64,000 bases of DNA from assembly GCF_014203645.1 (NCBI RefSeq), contig NZ_JACHJL010000017.1, positions 1-64,000 on the forward strand. The letters run 5' to 3'. The stretch's first letter is position 1. Each line of letters starts with the position of its first letter. The notes under the pieces were generated by a model. That model did not search any database and was not told the DNA's origin. It was given only the letters and a program-made list of their open reading frames with translations. This document shows, piece after piece, positions 1 through 8,415 of the stretch. The stretch comes from Streptomyces zagrosensis. GTDB taxonomy: Bacteria > Actinomycetota > Actinomycetes > Streptomycetales > Streptomycetaceae. The translations under genes and the position numbers were made by a program.

Positions 1-79
1 TCGAACCCGGAAGCTAAGCCTTTCAGCGCCGATGGTACTGCAGGGGGGACCCTGTGGGAGAGTAGGACGCCGCCGAACA
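1..79 (+). rRNA. rrf: 5S ribosomal RNA, 3' part
   Basis: The window opens inside a 5S rRNA. The stretch from the conserved CGAACCCGGAAG loop through GGGAGAGTAGGACGCCGCC matches the 3' two thirds of actinobacterial 5S rRNA, so about 40 nucleotides lie upstream of the window. It marks the end of an rRNA operon. The exact 3' end is uncertain by a few bases. Confidence 0.95.
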
Positions 80-90
80 ATCTTTGTAAA

Positions 91-130
91 GAGCCCTGCC
101 AGGGGTTTAAATCCTTGGCAGGGCTCTTTT
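91..130 (+). terminator. Rho-independent terminator of the rRNA operon
   Basis: An 11-bp perfect stem (GAGCCCTGCCA / TGGCAGGGCTC) with a short AT-rich loop is followed directly by TTTT, eleven bases after the 5S end. This is a canonical intrinsic terminator closing the rRNA operon. Confidence 0.93.
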
Positions 131-323
131 GCGTTTCCAGCAGGCCGGGCCTGCCGGGTCAAACTTCGCTGGGATCACTGGCGCCGCACCAGGCCCTGGA
201 GTCCGGACGATTCGAGGTCGGGAGAACAAGCGCTGCGTACCCCCGTACCCCTGTGCGCGTGGGGCCTCCGTATACAGGTAAAGTCAGGACGCATCATTGG
301 CACGTTCCACAGGAGGCCCCCGG

Positions 324-932
324 GTGGAGGTCCAGGAGACGCGCGTCCAAACCGACCGCGTACTCACCATCCCGAACATCCTCAGCATGGCGCGCCTCGT
401 CGGCGTTCCGCTGTTCCTGTGGCTCATTTTGTTGCCCGAGTTCGGCGGTCCCAAGGCTGACGGGTGGGCCCTGCTCGTCCTCGCGTTCAGTGGAGTCAGC
501 GACTACCTCGACGGTATGCTCGCGCGGCGCTGGAATCAGATCAGCAACCTTGGCCGCCTACTGGACCCGGCGGCCGACCGGCTCTATATCCTCTCGACCC
601 TCGCTGGCCTCACATGGCGGGAGATCCTGCCGCTGTGGCTCACCGCGGTGCTGGTCGCCCGTGAGCTGGTCCTCCTGGTGATGGTCGGCATCCTCCGCCG
701 GCACGGCTATCCGCCGCCCCAGGTGAACTTCCTCGGCAAGGCCGCGACGTTCAACCTCATGTATGCATTCCCCCTGCTCCTTCTGAGTGATGGGAGTGGC
801 TGGCTCCCGACAATCGCTGCTATTTTCGGATGGGCGTTCGCAGGATGGGGTACGACCCTCTACTGGTGGGCAGGAATCCTCTACGTGGTTCAGGTCCGCC
901 GGCTCGTCAGAGCGGACGCCACGGCCGACTGA
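324..932 (+). CDS. CDP-alcohol phosphatidyltransferase (cardiolipin synthase-like)
   Basis: A membrane enzyme that transfers a phosphatidyl group from CDP-diacylglycerol to an alcohol. The family signature D-G-x2-A-R-x8-G-x3-D-x3-D is complete near residues 57-79 (DGMLAR, then GRLLDPAAD). Several hydrophobic segments follow, including one close to the C-terminus. I chose the GTG at 324 because AGGAGG sits 7 bases upstream; the ATG at 297 has no such site. The product is 202 residues. Gene order (next to the mannose-1-phosphate guanylyltransferase-like gene) resembles the Streptomyces locus whose family member is a eukaryotic-type cardiolipin synthase, and the mycobacterial pgsA2 position. Substrate is therefore inferred: phosphatidylglycerol (cardiolipin) is favoured over glycerol-3-phosphate. 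Confidence 0.88.
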   Translation: MEVQETRVQTDRVLTIPNILSMARLVGVPLFLWLILLPEFGGPKADGWALLVLAFSGVSDYLDGMLARRWNQISNLGRLLDPAADRLYILSTLAGLTWREILPLWLTAVLVARELVLLVMVGILRRHGYPPPQVNFLGKAATFNLMYAFPLLLLSDGSGWLPTIAAIFGWAFAGWGTTLYWWAGILYVVQVRRLVRADATAD

Positions 933-1048
933 GCTCACCGATGCGCCAGTCCTGTAGGGGCCGGGTTGCCCTCATGTGAACTCCAGTGGGCCATCTGGAT
1001 GGGCAAAGTCGGCATGACCGTCGTCTCTTCAAGGAGGACGCTTCCGAC

Positions 1049-3544
1049 ATGAAGGCCGTTGTAATGGCCGGTGGCGAAGGAACTCGCCTTCGCCCAATGA
1101 CTTCGAGCATGCCCAAGCCGCTGCTGCCGGTGGTCAATCGACCGATCATGGAGCATGTGCTGCGCCTGCTCAAGCGGCATGGTCTAAATGAGACCGTGGT
1201 GACCGTGCAGTTCCTTGCCTCGCTGGTACGGAACTATTTCGGCGATGGCGAGGAGCTCGGCATGGAGCTCACCTACGCCAATGAGGAGAAGCCGCTCGGT
1301 ACCGCGGGAAGCGTCAAGAACGCGGAGGAGGCGCTCAAGGATGATGCGTTCCTCGTCATCTCTGGTGACGCTCTCACAGACTTTGACCTGACCGAGCTGA
1401 TCAACTTCCACAAGGAAAAAGGAGCACTCGTCACCGTCTGCCTCACCAGGGTTCCCAATCCCCTGGAGTTCGGCATCACCATTGTTGACGAGAACGGCAA
1501 GGTCGAGCGCTTCTTGGAAAAGCCGACCTGGGGTCAGGTCTTCTCCGACACCGTGAACACCGGCATCTACGTCATGGAGCCAGAGGTCTTCGACTACGTC
1601 GAGGCCGATACCTCTGTTGACTGGTCCGGGGACGTCTTCCCTCAACTGATGAAGGAAGGCAAGCCCATCTACGGCTATATCGCCGAAGGCTACTGGGAGG
1701 ACGTCGGTACGCACGAAAGCTACGTGAAGGCCCAGGCCGACGTCTTGGAGGGCAAGGTTGACGTCGATATCGACGGCTTCGAGATCTCCCCGGGCGTCTG
1801 GGTCGCCGAAGGAGCCGAGGTGCATCCCGACGCCGTGCTCCGCGGCCCGCTGTACATCGGTGACTACGCCAAGGTCGAGGCGGACACCGAGCTGCGGGAG
1901 CACACCGTCGTCGGCTCCAACGTCGTCGTCAAGAGCGGTGCCTTCCTCCACAAGACTGTCGTCCACGACAACGTGTACGTCGGACAGCAGTGCAATCTAC
2001 GTGGCTGCGTCATCGGGAAAAACACCGACATCATGCGGGCCGCCCGGATTGAGGACGGGGCAGTCATCGGTGACGAATGCCTGATCGGTGAAGAATCGAT
2101 TGTCCAGGGCAACGTCCGGGTGTACCCCTTCAAGACCATCGAGGCGGGCGCGTTCGTCAACACCTCGGTGATCTGGGAATCGCGCGGTCAGGCGCACCTG
2201 TTCGGCGCGCGCGGTGTCTCCGGCATTCTCAACGTGGAGATCACCCCGGAACTGGCGGTGCGGCTCGCCGGGGCCTACGCGACAACACTGAAGAAGGGTT
2301 CGACCGTCACCACGGCACGTGACCACTCACGTGGTGCGAGAGCCCTCAAACGTGCCGTCATCTCCGCGCTCCAGACCAGCGCCATCGACGTACGTGACCT
2401 GGAGAACGTGCCGCTCCCCGTCGCCAGGCAACAGACCGCGCGTGGTAGCGCCGGCGGCATCATGATCCGTACGACACCGGGTGTACCGGACTCGGTGGAC
2501 ATCATGTTCATCGATGAGCGGGGTGCGGACCTTTCCCAGGCCGCGCAACGCAAATTGGACCGGGTGTACGCGCGTCAGGAATATCGGCGTGCTTTCCCCG
2601 GTGAGATTGGCGATCTACGTTTCCCCTCCAGCGTCTTCGACTCGTATACCGGATCGCTGCTGCGTGCCGTGGACACCACGGGTGTGGCCGAAGCCGGCCT
2701 CAAGGTCGTGGTCGATGCGTCCAACGGCAGCGCCGGGCTCGTCCTCCCCAGCCTGCTGGGCAAACTCGGCGTGGACGCGCTCACCATCAACCCCGGGCTT
2801 GATGAGTCGCGTCCGACCGAGACGGCCGATGGCAGGCGCGCCGGCCTGGTGCGCCTCGGCGAGATCGTGGCGTCTGCACGGGCGGCGTTCGGCGTGCGGT
2901 TCGACCCTGTCGGCGAGCGACTCTCGCTGGTGGACGAGCGTGGCCGCATCGTGGAAGATGACCGGGCCTTGCTGGTCATGCTCGACCTGGTGGCGGCCGA
3001 GCGGCGTAGTGGCCGGGTTGCGATGCCGGTGACCACGACCCGGATCGCCGAACAAGTAGCCGCGTACCACGGCACGCAGGTTGACTGGACGACGACGTCG
3101 CCGGACGACTTGACCCGAGTTGGTCGGGCGGACACCACCATTTTCGGCGGCGACGGGCGCGGTGGGTACATCATCCCCGAGTTCAGCAGCGTCTTCGACG
3201 GCACGGCGGCGTTCGTACGGCTGATCGGTTTGGTGGCGCGCACCCAGCTGACGCTGAGCCAGATCGACGCCCGCATCCCGCGGGCCCATGTGCTACGTCG
3301 AGATCTGGCCACACCATGGGCGGTCAAGGGCCTGGTGATGCGCACGGTCGTGGAGGCGGCCGGGGATCGCTCGGTGGACACCACCGACGGGGTACGGGTC
3401 GTGGAGGCCGATGGGCGTTGGGTGATGGTGTTGCCCGACCCCGCGGAGGCCGTCACTCACCTATGGGCAGAGGGCCCGGACGACGCATCGGCCGGGGCGC
3501 TGCTTGACGAGTGGGCGCACGTGGTGGACACCGCGGGCCGCTGA
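1049..3544 (+). CDS. Mannose-1-phosphate guanylyltransferase fused to a degenerate phosphomannomutase domain
   Basis: An 831-residue, three-part protein. Residues 1 to about 235 are a nucleotidyltransferase with the GGEGTRLRP signature at 8-16 and the downstream lysine of MPKPLLP. Residues about 250-365 are a left-handed beta-helix of hexapeptide repeats. The rest aligns to the alpha-D-phosphohexomutase fold. The mutase active sites are not intact: the phosphoserine loop (usually T-A-S-H-N-P) is replaced by TTPGVPDS, and the metal loop (usually D-G-D-x-D-R) reads DPVGER. The C-terminal half is probably structural or regulatory. The ATG at 1049 follows AAGGAGG. Role inferred: NDP-sugar (GDP-mannose type) supply for envelope glycans; the nucleotide and sugar are not provable from sequence alone. 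Confidence 0.85.
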   Translation: MKAVVMAGGEGTRLRPMTSSMPKPLLPVVNRPIMEHVLRLLKRHGLNETVVTVQFLASLVRNYFGDGEELGMELTYANEEKPLGTAGSVKNAEEALKDDAFLVISGDALTDFDLTELINFHKEKGALVTVCLTRVPNPLEFGITIVDENGKVERFLEKPTWGQVFSDTVNTGIYVMEPEVFDYVEADTSVDWSGDVFPQLMKEGKPIYGYIAEGYWEDVGTHESYVKAQADVLEGKVDVDIDGFEISPGVWVAEGAEVHPDAVLRGPLYIGDYAKVEADTELREHTVVGSNVVVKSGAFLHKTVVHDNVYVGQQCNLRGCVIGKNTDIMRAARIEDGAVIGDECLIGEESIVQGNVRVYPFKTIEAGAFVNTSVIWESRGQAHLFGARGVSGILNVEITPELAVRLAGAYATTLKKGSTVTTARDHSRGARALKRAVISALQTSAIDVRDLENVPLPVARQQTARGSAGGIMIRTTPGVPDSVDIMFIDERGADLSQAAQRKLDRVYARQEYRRAFPGEIGDLRFPSSVFDSYTGSLLRAVDTTGVAEAGLKVVVDASNGSAGLVLPSLLGKLGVDALTINPGLDESRPTETADGRRAGLVRLGEIVASARAAFGVRFDPVGERLSLVDERGRIVEDDRALLVMLDLVAAERRSGRVAMPVTTTRIAEQVAAYHGTQVDWTTTSPDDLTRVGRADTTIFGGDGRGGYIIPEFSSVFDGTAAFVRLIGLVARTQLTLSQIDARIPRAHVLRRDLATPWAVKGLVMRTVVEAAGDRSVDTTDGVRVVEADGRWVMVLPDPAEAVTHLWAEGPDDASAGALLDEWAHVVDTAGR

Positions 3545-3769
3545 TTCGGCACGGCCCCCGCTGGTTCCGACTGACCCCCGATGGGGTTGGTCCGGGCGGG
3601 CGGGGGCCTCGCCGCGTTTTCAGCGGGCTGAGCGGGCTGGTGCCTGGTGAACCGGCCAGCGGGCTGAGGCTCGCTCAACCGACCTGGGAGTACCGTCTCT
3701 TTGGCCCCTACCCGGCGCGCCGGTGGGGCCATTGGGTGACGGCGCTCCCGACGTGCGACGATGTGCGGC

Positions 3770-4690
3770 ATGCCGCAGCAGCCCCCCGTTCGGAGCACCG
3801 CGTCTTGGCGCCCGCGTCCCGACGCGTCCATGTCGCTGCTGACCAATGTGATGGAGCACAGCCTCGATGACGGGTACGCCGAGGCAACGGCGCGGCGCCA
3901 AGCTGCCGGCAAGCACGGGTTGTCGCGTACGGTCAGCGCCAAGCTATGGCTCGCGGCAGGGCTGGTCCTCACCACGATCGTGGTGACCATCGGAGCCGCC
4001 GAGACACGGATAGCCGCGCCCACCGTCGCCAAGGAGCGCGGAGAGCTGATCGACCGGATCGAGTCGGAGACCTCGTCGGCCGACGCGCTGGAGGACGATG
4101 TCGATGCGCTACGCGACGATGTGGGTAACCGGCAGCGCGAGGCGCTGAAGGAACACGGCGGGGACAAGGGCGAGCTGGTGGCTCTGCTGGCGGGCGCAAC
4201 CGAAGTGCGAGGCCCAGGCGTCGAGCTGGTCATCGATGATGCTGAGGGCGCTGGTGGAGGTGGCGGTGGTCCGCGGGAGAGCAACGGGTTTTCCAACACG
4301 GGCCGGGTGCGGGACCGGGACATGCAGCGCGTGATCAACGGGCTGTGGCAGTCCGGCGCGGAGGCCATGGCGATCAACGGTCAGCGGCTGACGGCCCTTT
4401 CGGCGATCAGAGCGGCGGGCGACGCCATACTGGTGGACAACAGGCCGCTCGTGCCGCCGTATACGGTGCTCGCGGTGGGTGATGGAAAGCGGCTGCGCAC
4501 GGCCTTCGAGGACAGTGCAGACGGCCAGTACCTGCGGGTACTGCACGACAACTACGACATTCGCGTGCGGACCTCCGTCCAGGACGAGGTGCGGCTTCCG
4601 GTTGCCCCGACCCTGATCGTACGTAACGCGAAGCCACATACCGGTGCCGTGGACACGACCGGCACCGACACAGGAAAGGGCACACCTTGA
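3770..4690 (+). CDS. DUF881 family membrane-anchored protein
   Basis: A 306-residue protein with a cytoplasmic N-terminus, one transmembrane helix (about residues 65-85, LWLAAGLVLTTIVVTIG), a coiled-coil-like acidic stretch (EDDVDALRDDV) and a C-terminal DUF881 domain. DUF881 proteins are conserved in Gram-positive bacteria beside Sbp; their biochemical role is unknown. Its stop codon overlaps the start of the next gene (TTGA), so it is translationally coupled to sbp. The ATG at 3770 is preferred over 3761 because family members usually begin MPQQPPVR-like; no clear ribosome site supports either. A glycine-rich insert (GAGGGGGG) near residue 165 looks like a linker. Confidence 0.85.
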   Translation: MPQQPPVRSTASWRPRPDASMSLLTNVMEHSLDDGYAEATARRQAAGKHGLSRTVSAKLWLAAGLVLTTIVVTIGAAETRIAAPTVAKERGELIDRIESETSSADALEDDVDALRDDVGNRQREALKEHGGDKGELVALLAGATEVRGPGVELVIDDAEGAGGGGGGPRESNGFSNTGRVRDRDMQRVINGLWQSGAEAMAINGQRLTALSAIRAAGDAILVDNRPLVPPYTVLAVGDGKRLRTAFEDSADGQYLRVLHDNYDIRVRTSVQDEVRLPVAPTLIVRNAKPHTGAVDTTGTDTGKGTP

Positions 4691-5019
4691 TCGCCGTACT
4701 GGGCCTCGTCGTGGGAGTCGTGGTCGGACTTGTGGTCCGCCCCGTGGTGCCAAACGTCGTTGAGCCCTACCTGCCGATCGCGGTCGTCGCCGCACTGGAC
4801 GCGGTCTTCGGTGGCCTTCGCGCGATGCTCGACGGAATCTTCGACGACAAGGTCTTTGTCGTATCGTTCCTGTCCAACGTGGTGGTGGCCGCCCTGATCG
4901 TCTTCCTGGGAGACAAGCTCGGCGTCGGCGCGCAGTTGTCCACCGGTGTCGTGGTGGTGCTCGGTATTCGCATCTTCTCCAACGCGGCCGCAATCCGGCG
5001 GCACATCTTCAGGGCGTGA
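4687..5019 (+). CDS. Small basic protein (Sbp, DUF1290) family membrane protein
   Basis: A 110-residue protein with about three hydrophobic segments: an N-terminal helix rich in valine (LGLVVGVVVGLVV), a middle segment, and a C-terminal pair ending in basic residues (RRHIFRA). It belongs to the Sbp/DUF1290 family, which sits between two DUF881 genes throughout Actinobacteria and in Firmicutes. Function is unknown; genome context points to cell-envelope or division roles. Translation starts at a TTG that overlaps the upstream stop by four bases. Confidence 0.88.
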   Translation: MIAVLGLVVGVVVGLVVRPVVPNVVEPYLPIAVVAALDAVFGGLRAMLDGIFDDKVFVVSFLSNVVVAALIVFLGDKLGVGAQLSTGVVVVLGIRIFSNAAAIRRHIFRA

Positions 5020-5024
5020 GGCCG

Positions 5025-5984
5025 ATGTCCGACGATGAGAGCCCCGAGCGGTCCGAGCCGCCACACGGCCAGGAGAGCAGTCAGCCGCCGAACGCAGGCG
5101 ATGGCGCGGCCGAGTCGCAGCACCAGGACTCCGAGCGGGCCGGGCATGGCAAGGAACACGGCCACCGCTTCGGCGGGCTTCGCCGCGCACTGCCCGCGGA
5201 GCGGCCCGCGCCGCGTACGGTCGCGCACCGCCCGCCGCCGCCCGAACAACCCGTCCCGGACGGTTCGATGACGGGCCGTCAACGGCTGCTGGCGAGCGTT
5301 TGGCCGCCCCGGGTGACCCGGCCGCAGCTCACCGTCGCGGTGCTGCTGTGCGTCCTTGGCCTGGGCTTGGCGATCCAGGTACGGTCAACCAACGAAAGCA
5401 GCGTGCTGCGCGGGGCGCGCCAGGAGGACCTGGTGCGCATCCTGGACGAACTGGATGACCGTACGCAGCGCCTTGAGGACGAGCGGCAGCGGCTTGTCGG
5501 GCAGCGCACCGAACTGGAGAACAGCTCGGACCAGGCCGAAGAGGCCCGTAAACAGACCAAGCTCAGGGAGCAGCAACTGGGCGTGCTCGCGGGCACGGTG
5601 GCGGCCCAGGGCCCTGGCATCACGCTCCGCATAGACGACACGCGCGGCGCCGTGAAGGCGGACATGCTGCTTGATGCGATCCAGGAGTTGCGGGCGGCGG
5701 GTGCCGAGGCGATTCAGATCAATGATGTGCGTGTCGTAGCGGGCACGTACTTCGCGGATGTGGACAGCGGCGTTGGCATCGACGGCCACAAGGTGGCCCG
5801 GCCCTATGAGTTCACGGTCATCGGCAAGCCCGAGGACTTGGAGCCCGCGCTCAACATTCCTGGTGGGGTGGTGCAAACTCTGGAGAAGGAGCAGGCGACC
5901 GTGTCCGTGGCGCGGCACAAGAAGATCGTTGTGGACGCCTTGCGGTCGGCGAAGCAGCCTGACTACGCTCGGTCATCATCGTGA
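5025..5984 (+). CDS. DUF881 family membrane-anchored protein (second copy)
   Basis: A 319-residue protein with a long hydrophilic, charged N-terminal region (about 100 residues, acidic then basic/proline-rich), one transmembrane helix (LTVAVLLCVLGLGLAIQV, about 108-125), a predicted coiled coil (about 140-185, many E/R/Q) and a C-terminal DUF881 domain. It partners the first DUF881 gene around sbp. The ATG at 5025 (MSDDE) is preferred; a GTG at 5016 overlapping the sbp stop is the alternative. Function unknown. Confidence 0.86.
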   Translation: MSDDESPERSEPPHGQESSQPPNAGDGAAESQHQDSERAGHGKEHGHRFGGLRRALPAERPAPRTVAHRPPPPEQPVPDGSMTGRQRLLASVWPPRVTRPQLTVAVLLCVLGLGLAIQVRSTNESSVLRGARQEDLVRILDELDDRTQRLEDERQRLVGQRTELENSSDQAEEARKQTKLREQQLGVLAGTVAAQGPGITLRIDDTRGAVKADMLLDAIQELRAAGAEAIQINDVRVVAGTYFADVDSGVGIDGHKVARPYEFTVIGKPEDLEPALNIPGGVVQTLEKEQATVSVARHKKIVVDALRSAKQPDYARSSS

Positions 5985-6177
5985 TGAGCGGGGGGCATAT
6001 GAGGGGCCTGTGTCGCGCGCGCGAGGTTGCGGGGGGTCGGCGCACCAGAAGCGGAGTGCGTAAGGGAAACTGTCTGATGGTCACGGACGTTGTGAGGGTG
6101 TCCGGATCAGCCGGTGTGTGCATTGAGGATTTGTCCTGCCCCACGGGCGGGTCTGTTTCAGTCAAGGGGAATCGCCC

Positions 6178-6948
6178 GTGAAGTTGTTTGCGAAGTTGTT
6201 CGGCAAGAGCGCTCGCCAGGAGAGCGGTACTGCTCGCCACCGAGGGCATCGCGCTGCCGAAGGTGGCGGGGCCCAGGAGGAGCGCCCGCTGTTCCGGGAC
6301 CAGATCGGTGACCTGTCCGGTGGGCACGGCGCAGCGTCTGGTGACCCGGCCGGAGCCCGCCCCATAGGTTCCGGTGGACCATCGACCCCACGCGCGGGTG
6401 GAGGGTCCGGGGCGCCTGTTTGTCCCAGGTGCGGGCACCAGACCGGTATGACCAGCAAGTTCTGCTCCAACTGCGGCACGCCGTTGCGCGCGGGAGCGAC
6501 GGCCGAGCGAGCCTCGGAGACCACGTCCACCATCTCGATTTCTGGCCTTGAGGCCTACGACTCCGAGACGACGGGGCAAAATCCGCTGCCGTCGCTCACG
6601 CCAGAGGCGCAGGCCGCCGTGGACGCGCTGCCGGCGGGTTCGGCCCTGTTGGTGGTGCGCCGCGGCCCGAACTCGGGCAGCCGCTTCTTGCTGGACAGCG
6701 AGCTGACGACGGCTGGCCGTCACCCGAACAGCGACATCTTCTTGGATGACGTCACCGTTTCACGCCGCCACGTGGAATTCCGCCGCGGCTCGGATGGTGG
6801 GTTCACCGTTACCGACGTCGGCAGCCTGAACGGCACCTACGTCAACCGGGAGCGGATCGACGCGCTGGTGCTCGCCAACGGCGACGAGGTGCAGATCGGC
6901 AAGTACCGGCTGGTCTTCTACGCCAGCCAGCGCGGGTTCGGTATCTGA
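6178..6948 (+). CDS. garA: GarA/OdhI-type FHA domain protein with zinc ribbon
   Basis: A 256-residue phosphothreonine-binding regulator. A zinc ribbon (CPRCG ... CSNCG, residues 82-100) is followed by a linker with an ETTS motif (114-117) and a C-terminal FHA domain with GR at 180-181, SRRH at 195-198 and a GSLNGTYVN strand. In mycobacteria and corynebacteria the homologue, phosphorylated by Ser/Thr kinases on the ETT motif, folds onto its own FHA domain and stops inhibiting 2-oxoglutarate dehydrogenase. Synteny (after DUF881-Sbp-DUF881, before the FtsR gene) supports orthology. The GTG at 6178 has AAGGGGA 7 bases upstream. The zinc ribbon is absent from mycobacterial GarA, and a second near-copy of the motif (ETTG, 130-133) is present, so kinase-site usage may differ. 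Confidence 0.88.
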   Translation: MKLFAKLFGKSARQESGTARHRGHRAAEGGGAQEERPLFRDQIGDLSGGHGAASGDPAGARPIGSGGPSTPRAGGGSGAPVCPRCGHQTGMTSKFCSNCGTPLRAGATAERASETTSTISISGLEAYDSETTGQNPLPSLTPEAQAAVDALPAGSALLVVRRGPNSGSRFLLDSELTTAGRHPNSDIFLDDVTVSRRHVEFRRGSDGGFTVTDVGSLNGTYVNRERIDALVLANGDEVQIGKYRLVFYASQRGFGI

Positions 6949-6974
6949 GGGAACCGAAGCACCAGGGAAGGTTC

Positions 6975-7718
6975 ATGCATCACTCACCGTCAGGCGGTGC
7001 CGGGCGCGGCACCGCCTCCGCAGACGGCCGGCTGGTGAGCATCGGCACGGTGCTGAACCTGCTTCGGGATGAGTTTCCCGAAGTCACCATCTCCAAGATT
7101 CGTTTCCTTGAGACCGAGGGACTGGTCGAGCCGCAGCGCACCCCCTCGGGGTATCGCAAGTTTTCCGCGCAGGATGTCGAGCGGCTTGGCCAGGTGCTGC
7201 GTATGCAGCGCGATCACTACCTGCCGCTGAAGGTCATCCGGGAACACCTGGATGCCCTTCAGCGGGGTGAGACGGTGCCTTTGCCTGCGCCTGCTCAGCC
7301 CCGTGACCTGCTCGATGGGGAGAGGGGGGCGGTACCGCCGGAGCAGACGGCGGTCCGTATCGGCCGTGCGGAGCTGCTGATGGCTGCCGAGGCGGGCGAG
7401 GCGGAGCTGACCGAGTGGGAGTCGTACGGGCTGCTCAGCGCTGCCTCAGATGGCGCGTACGACGCTGGGGCGATCGGGGTGGCCAAACTCATCGCGGAGC
7501 TCGGCCGGGCCGGACTTGAACCGCGTCATCTTCGGGCCATCAAAGCCGCTGCCGACCGGGAGGCCGGACTGGTCGAACAGCTTGTCGCACCCCTTCGGCG
7601 GCACCGTAATCCGCAGACCAGGGCCCATGCCGAGGCCACGGCGCGGGAGCTTGCCGGGCTGTCCGTACGGCTGCATGCGGCACTCGTTGAAGCCGCATTG
7701 CGGGTCAGGTTGCACTGA
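6975..7718 (+). CDS. ftsR: MerR family regulator FtsR
   Basis: A 247-residue DNA-binding protein. The MerR-type winged helix-turn-helix covers about residues 17-90 (SIGTVLNLLRDEFPEV, TPSGYRKFS, then the arm reaching HYLPLKVI). The orthologue in corynebacteria activates ftsZ, and Rv1828 is the mycobacterial counterpart next to garA, as here. The second half is an alpha-helical dimer/effector domain without a recognisable ligand motif. It lies 26 bases after garA and is probably cotranscribed with it. Confidence 0.88.
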   Translation: MHHSPSGGAGRGTASADGRLVSIGTVLNLLRDEFPEVTISKIRFLETEGLVEPQRTPSGYRKFSAQDVERLGQVLRMQRDHYLPLKVIREHLDALQRGETVPLPAPAQPRDLLDGERGAVPPEQTAVRIGRAELLMAAEAGEAELTEWESYGLLSAASDGAYDAGAIGVAKLIAELGRAGLEPRHLRAIKAAADREAGLVEQLVAPLRRHRNPQTRAHAEATARELAGLSVRLHAALVEAALRVRLH

Positions 7719-7771
7719 GTGCCGGGGTGCCCGACTACCCAAACCGACCGACCAGGTCCTAGGGTTGCTGT

Positions 7772-8245
7772 GTGAATGAGCTCGACGTCGTGGGTGTCAG
7801 GGTGGAAATGCCTTCCAACCAGCCGATCGTGCTTCTCCGTGAAGTGGGAGGCGACCGGTATTTGCCCATCTGGATTGGGCCGGGAGAGGCGACCGCCATC
7901 GCCTTCGCGCAGCAGGGCATGGCCCCCGCGCGACCGCTGACCCATGACCTTTTCAAGGACGTGCTGGAAGCAGTGGGGCAGGAGCTCACCGAGGTCCGGA
8001 TCACGGATCTGCGGGAGGGCGTCTTCTATGCGGAGCTGGTGTTCGCCAGCGGAGTTGAGGTCAGTGCCCGGCCGTCGGATGCCATAGCGCTGGCGCTGCG
8101 TACCGGTACGCCGATCTACGGCAGTGACGGTGTGCTGGACGATGCGGGCATCGCCATCCCGGACGAGCAGGAGGACGAGGTCGAGAAGTTCCGCGAGTTC
8201 CTCGACCAGATCTCCCCGGAAGACTTCGACACCAACAGCCAGTGA
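7772..8245 (+). CDS. Bifunctional nuclease family protein (DUF151)
   Basis: A 157-residue protein filled by one bifunctional-nuclease/DUF151 domain: the N-terminal strand NELDVVGVRVEMP, LPIWIGPGEATAIA near residues 30-43, and SARPSDAIALALR near 90-102. The family has reported DNase/RNase activity in plants; in bacteria its role is unclear. It occupies the position of mycobacterial Rv1829. GTG start; a 53-base gap separates it from ftsR. Confidence 0.88.
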   Translation: MNELDVVGVRVEMPSNQPIVLLREVGGDRYLPIWIGPGEATAIAFAQQGMAPARPLTHDLFKDVLEAVGQELTEVRITDLREGVFYAELVFASGVEVSARPSDAIALALRTGTPIYGSDGVLDDAGIAIPDEQEDEVEKFREFLDQISPEDFDTNSQ

Positions 8246-8415
8246 GCCGCCGCTGACGGCAGTCAGGCCAGGGCATTCGGCAAGCCCTTCCCGGAAGAGC
8301 GTCACCGAAACCACTCGTAGGGTGATTATCACTCGGCGTGCCGAGTGTGGCGATCGTTGACGCACCCCGAGTGACTGCCTACCGTCGAGAGGGCAGGTCA
8401 AGGACGGAGGTCGGC

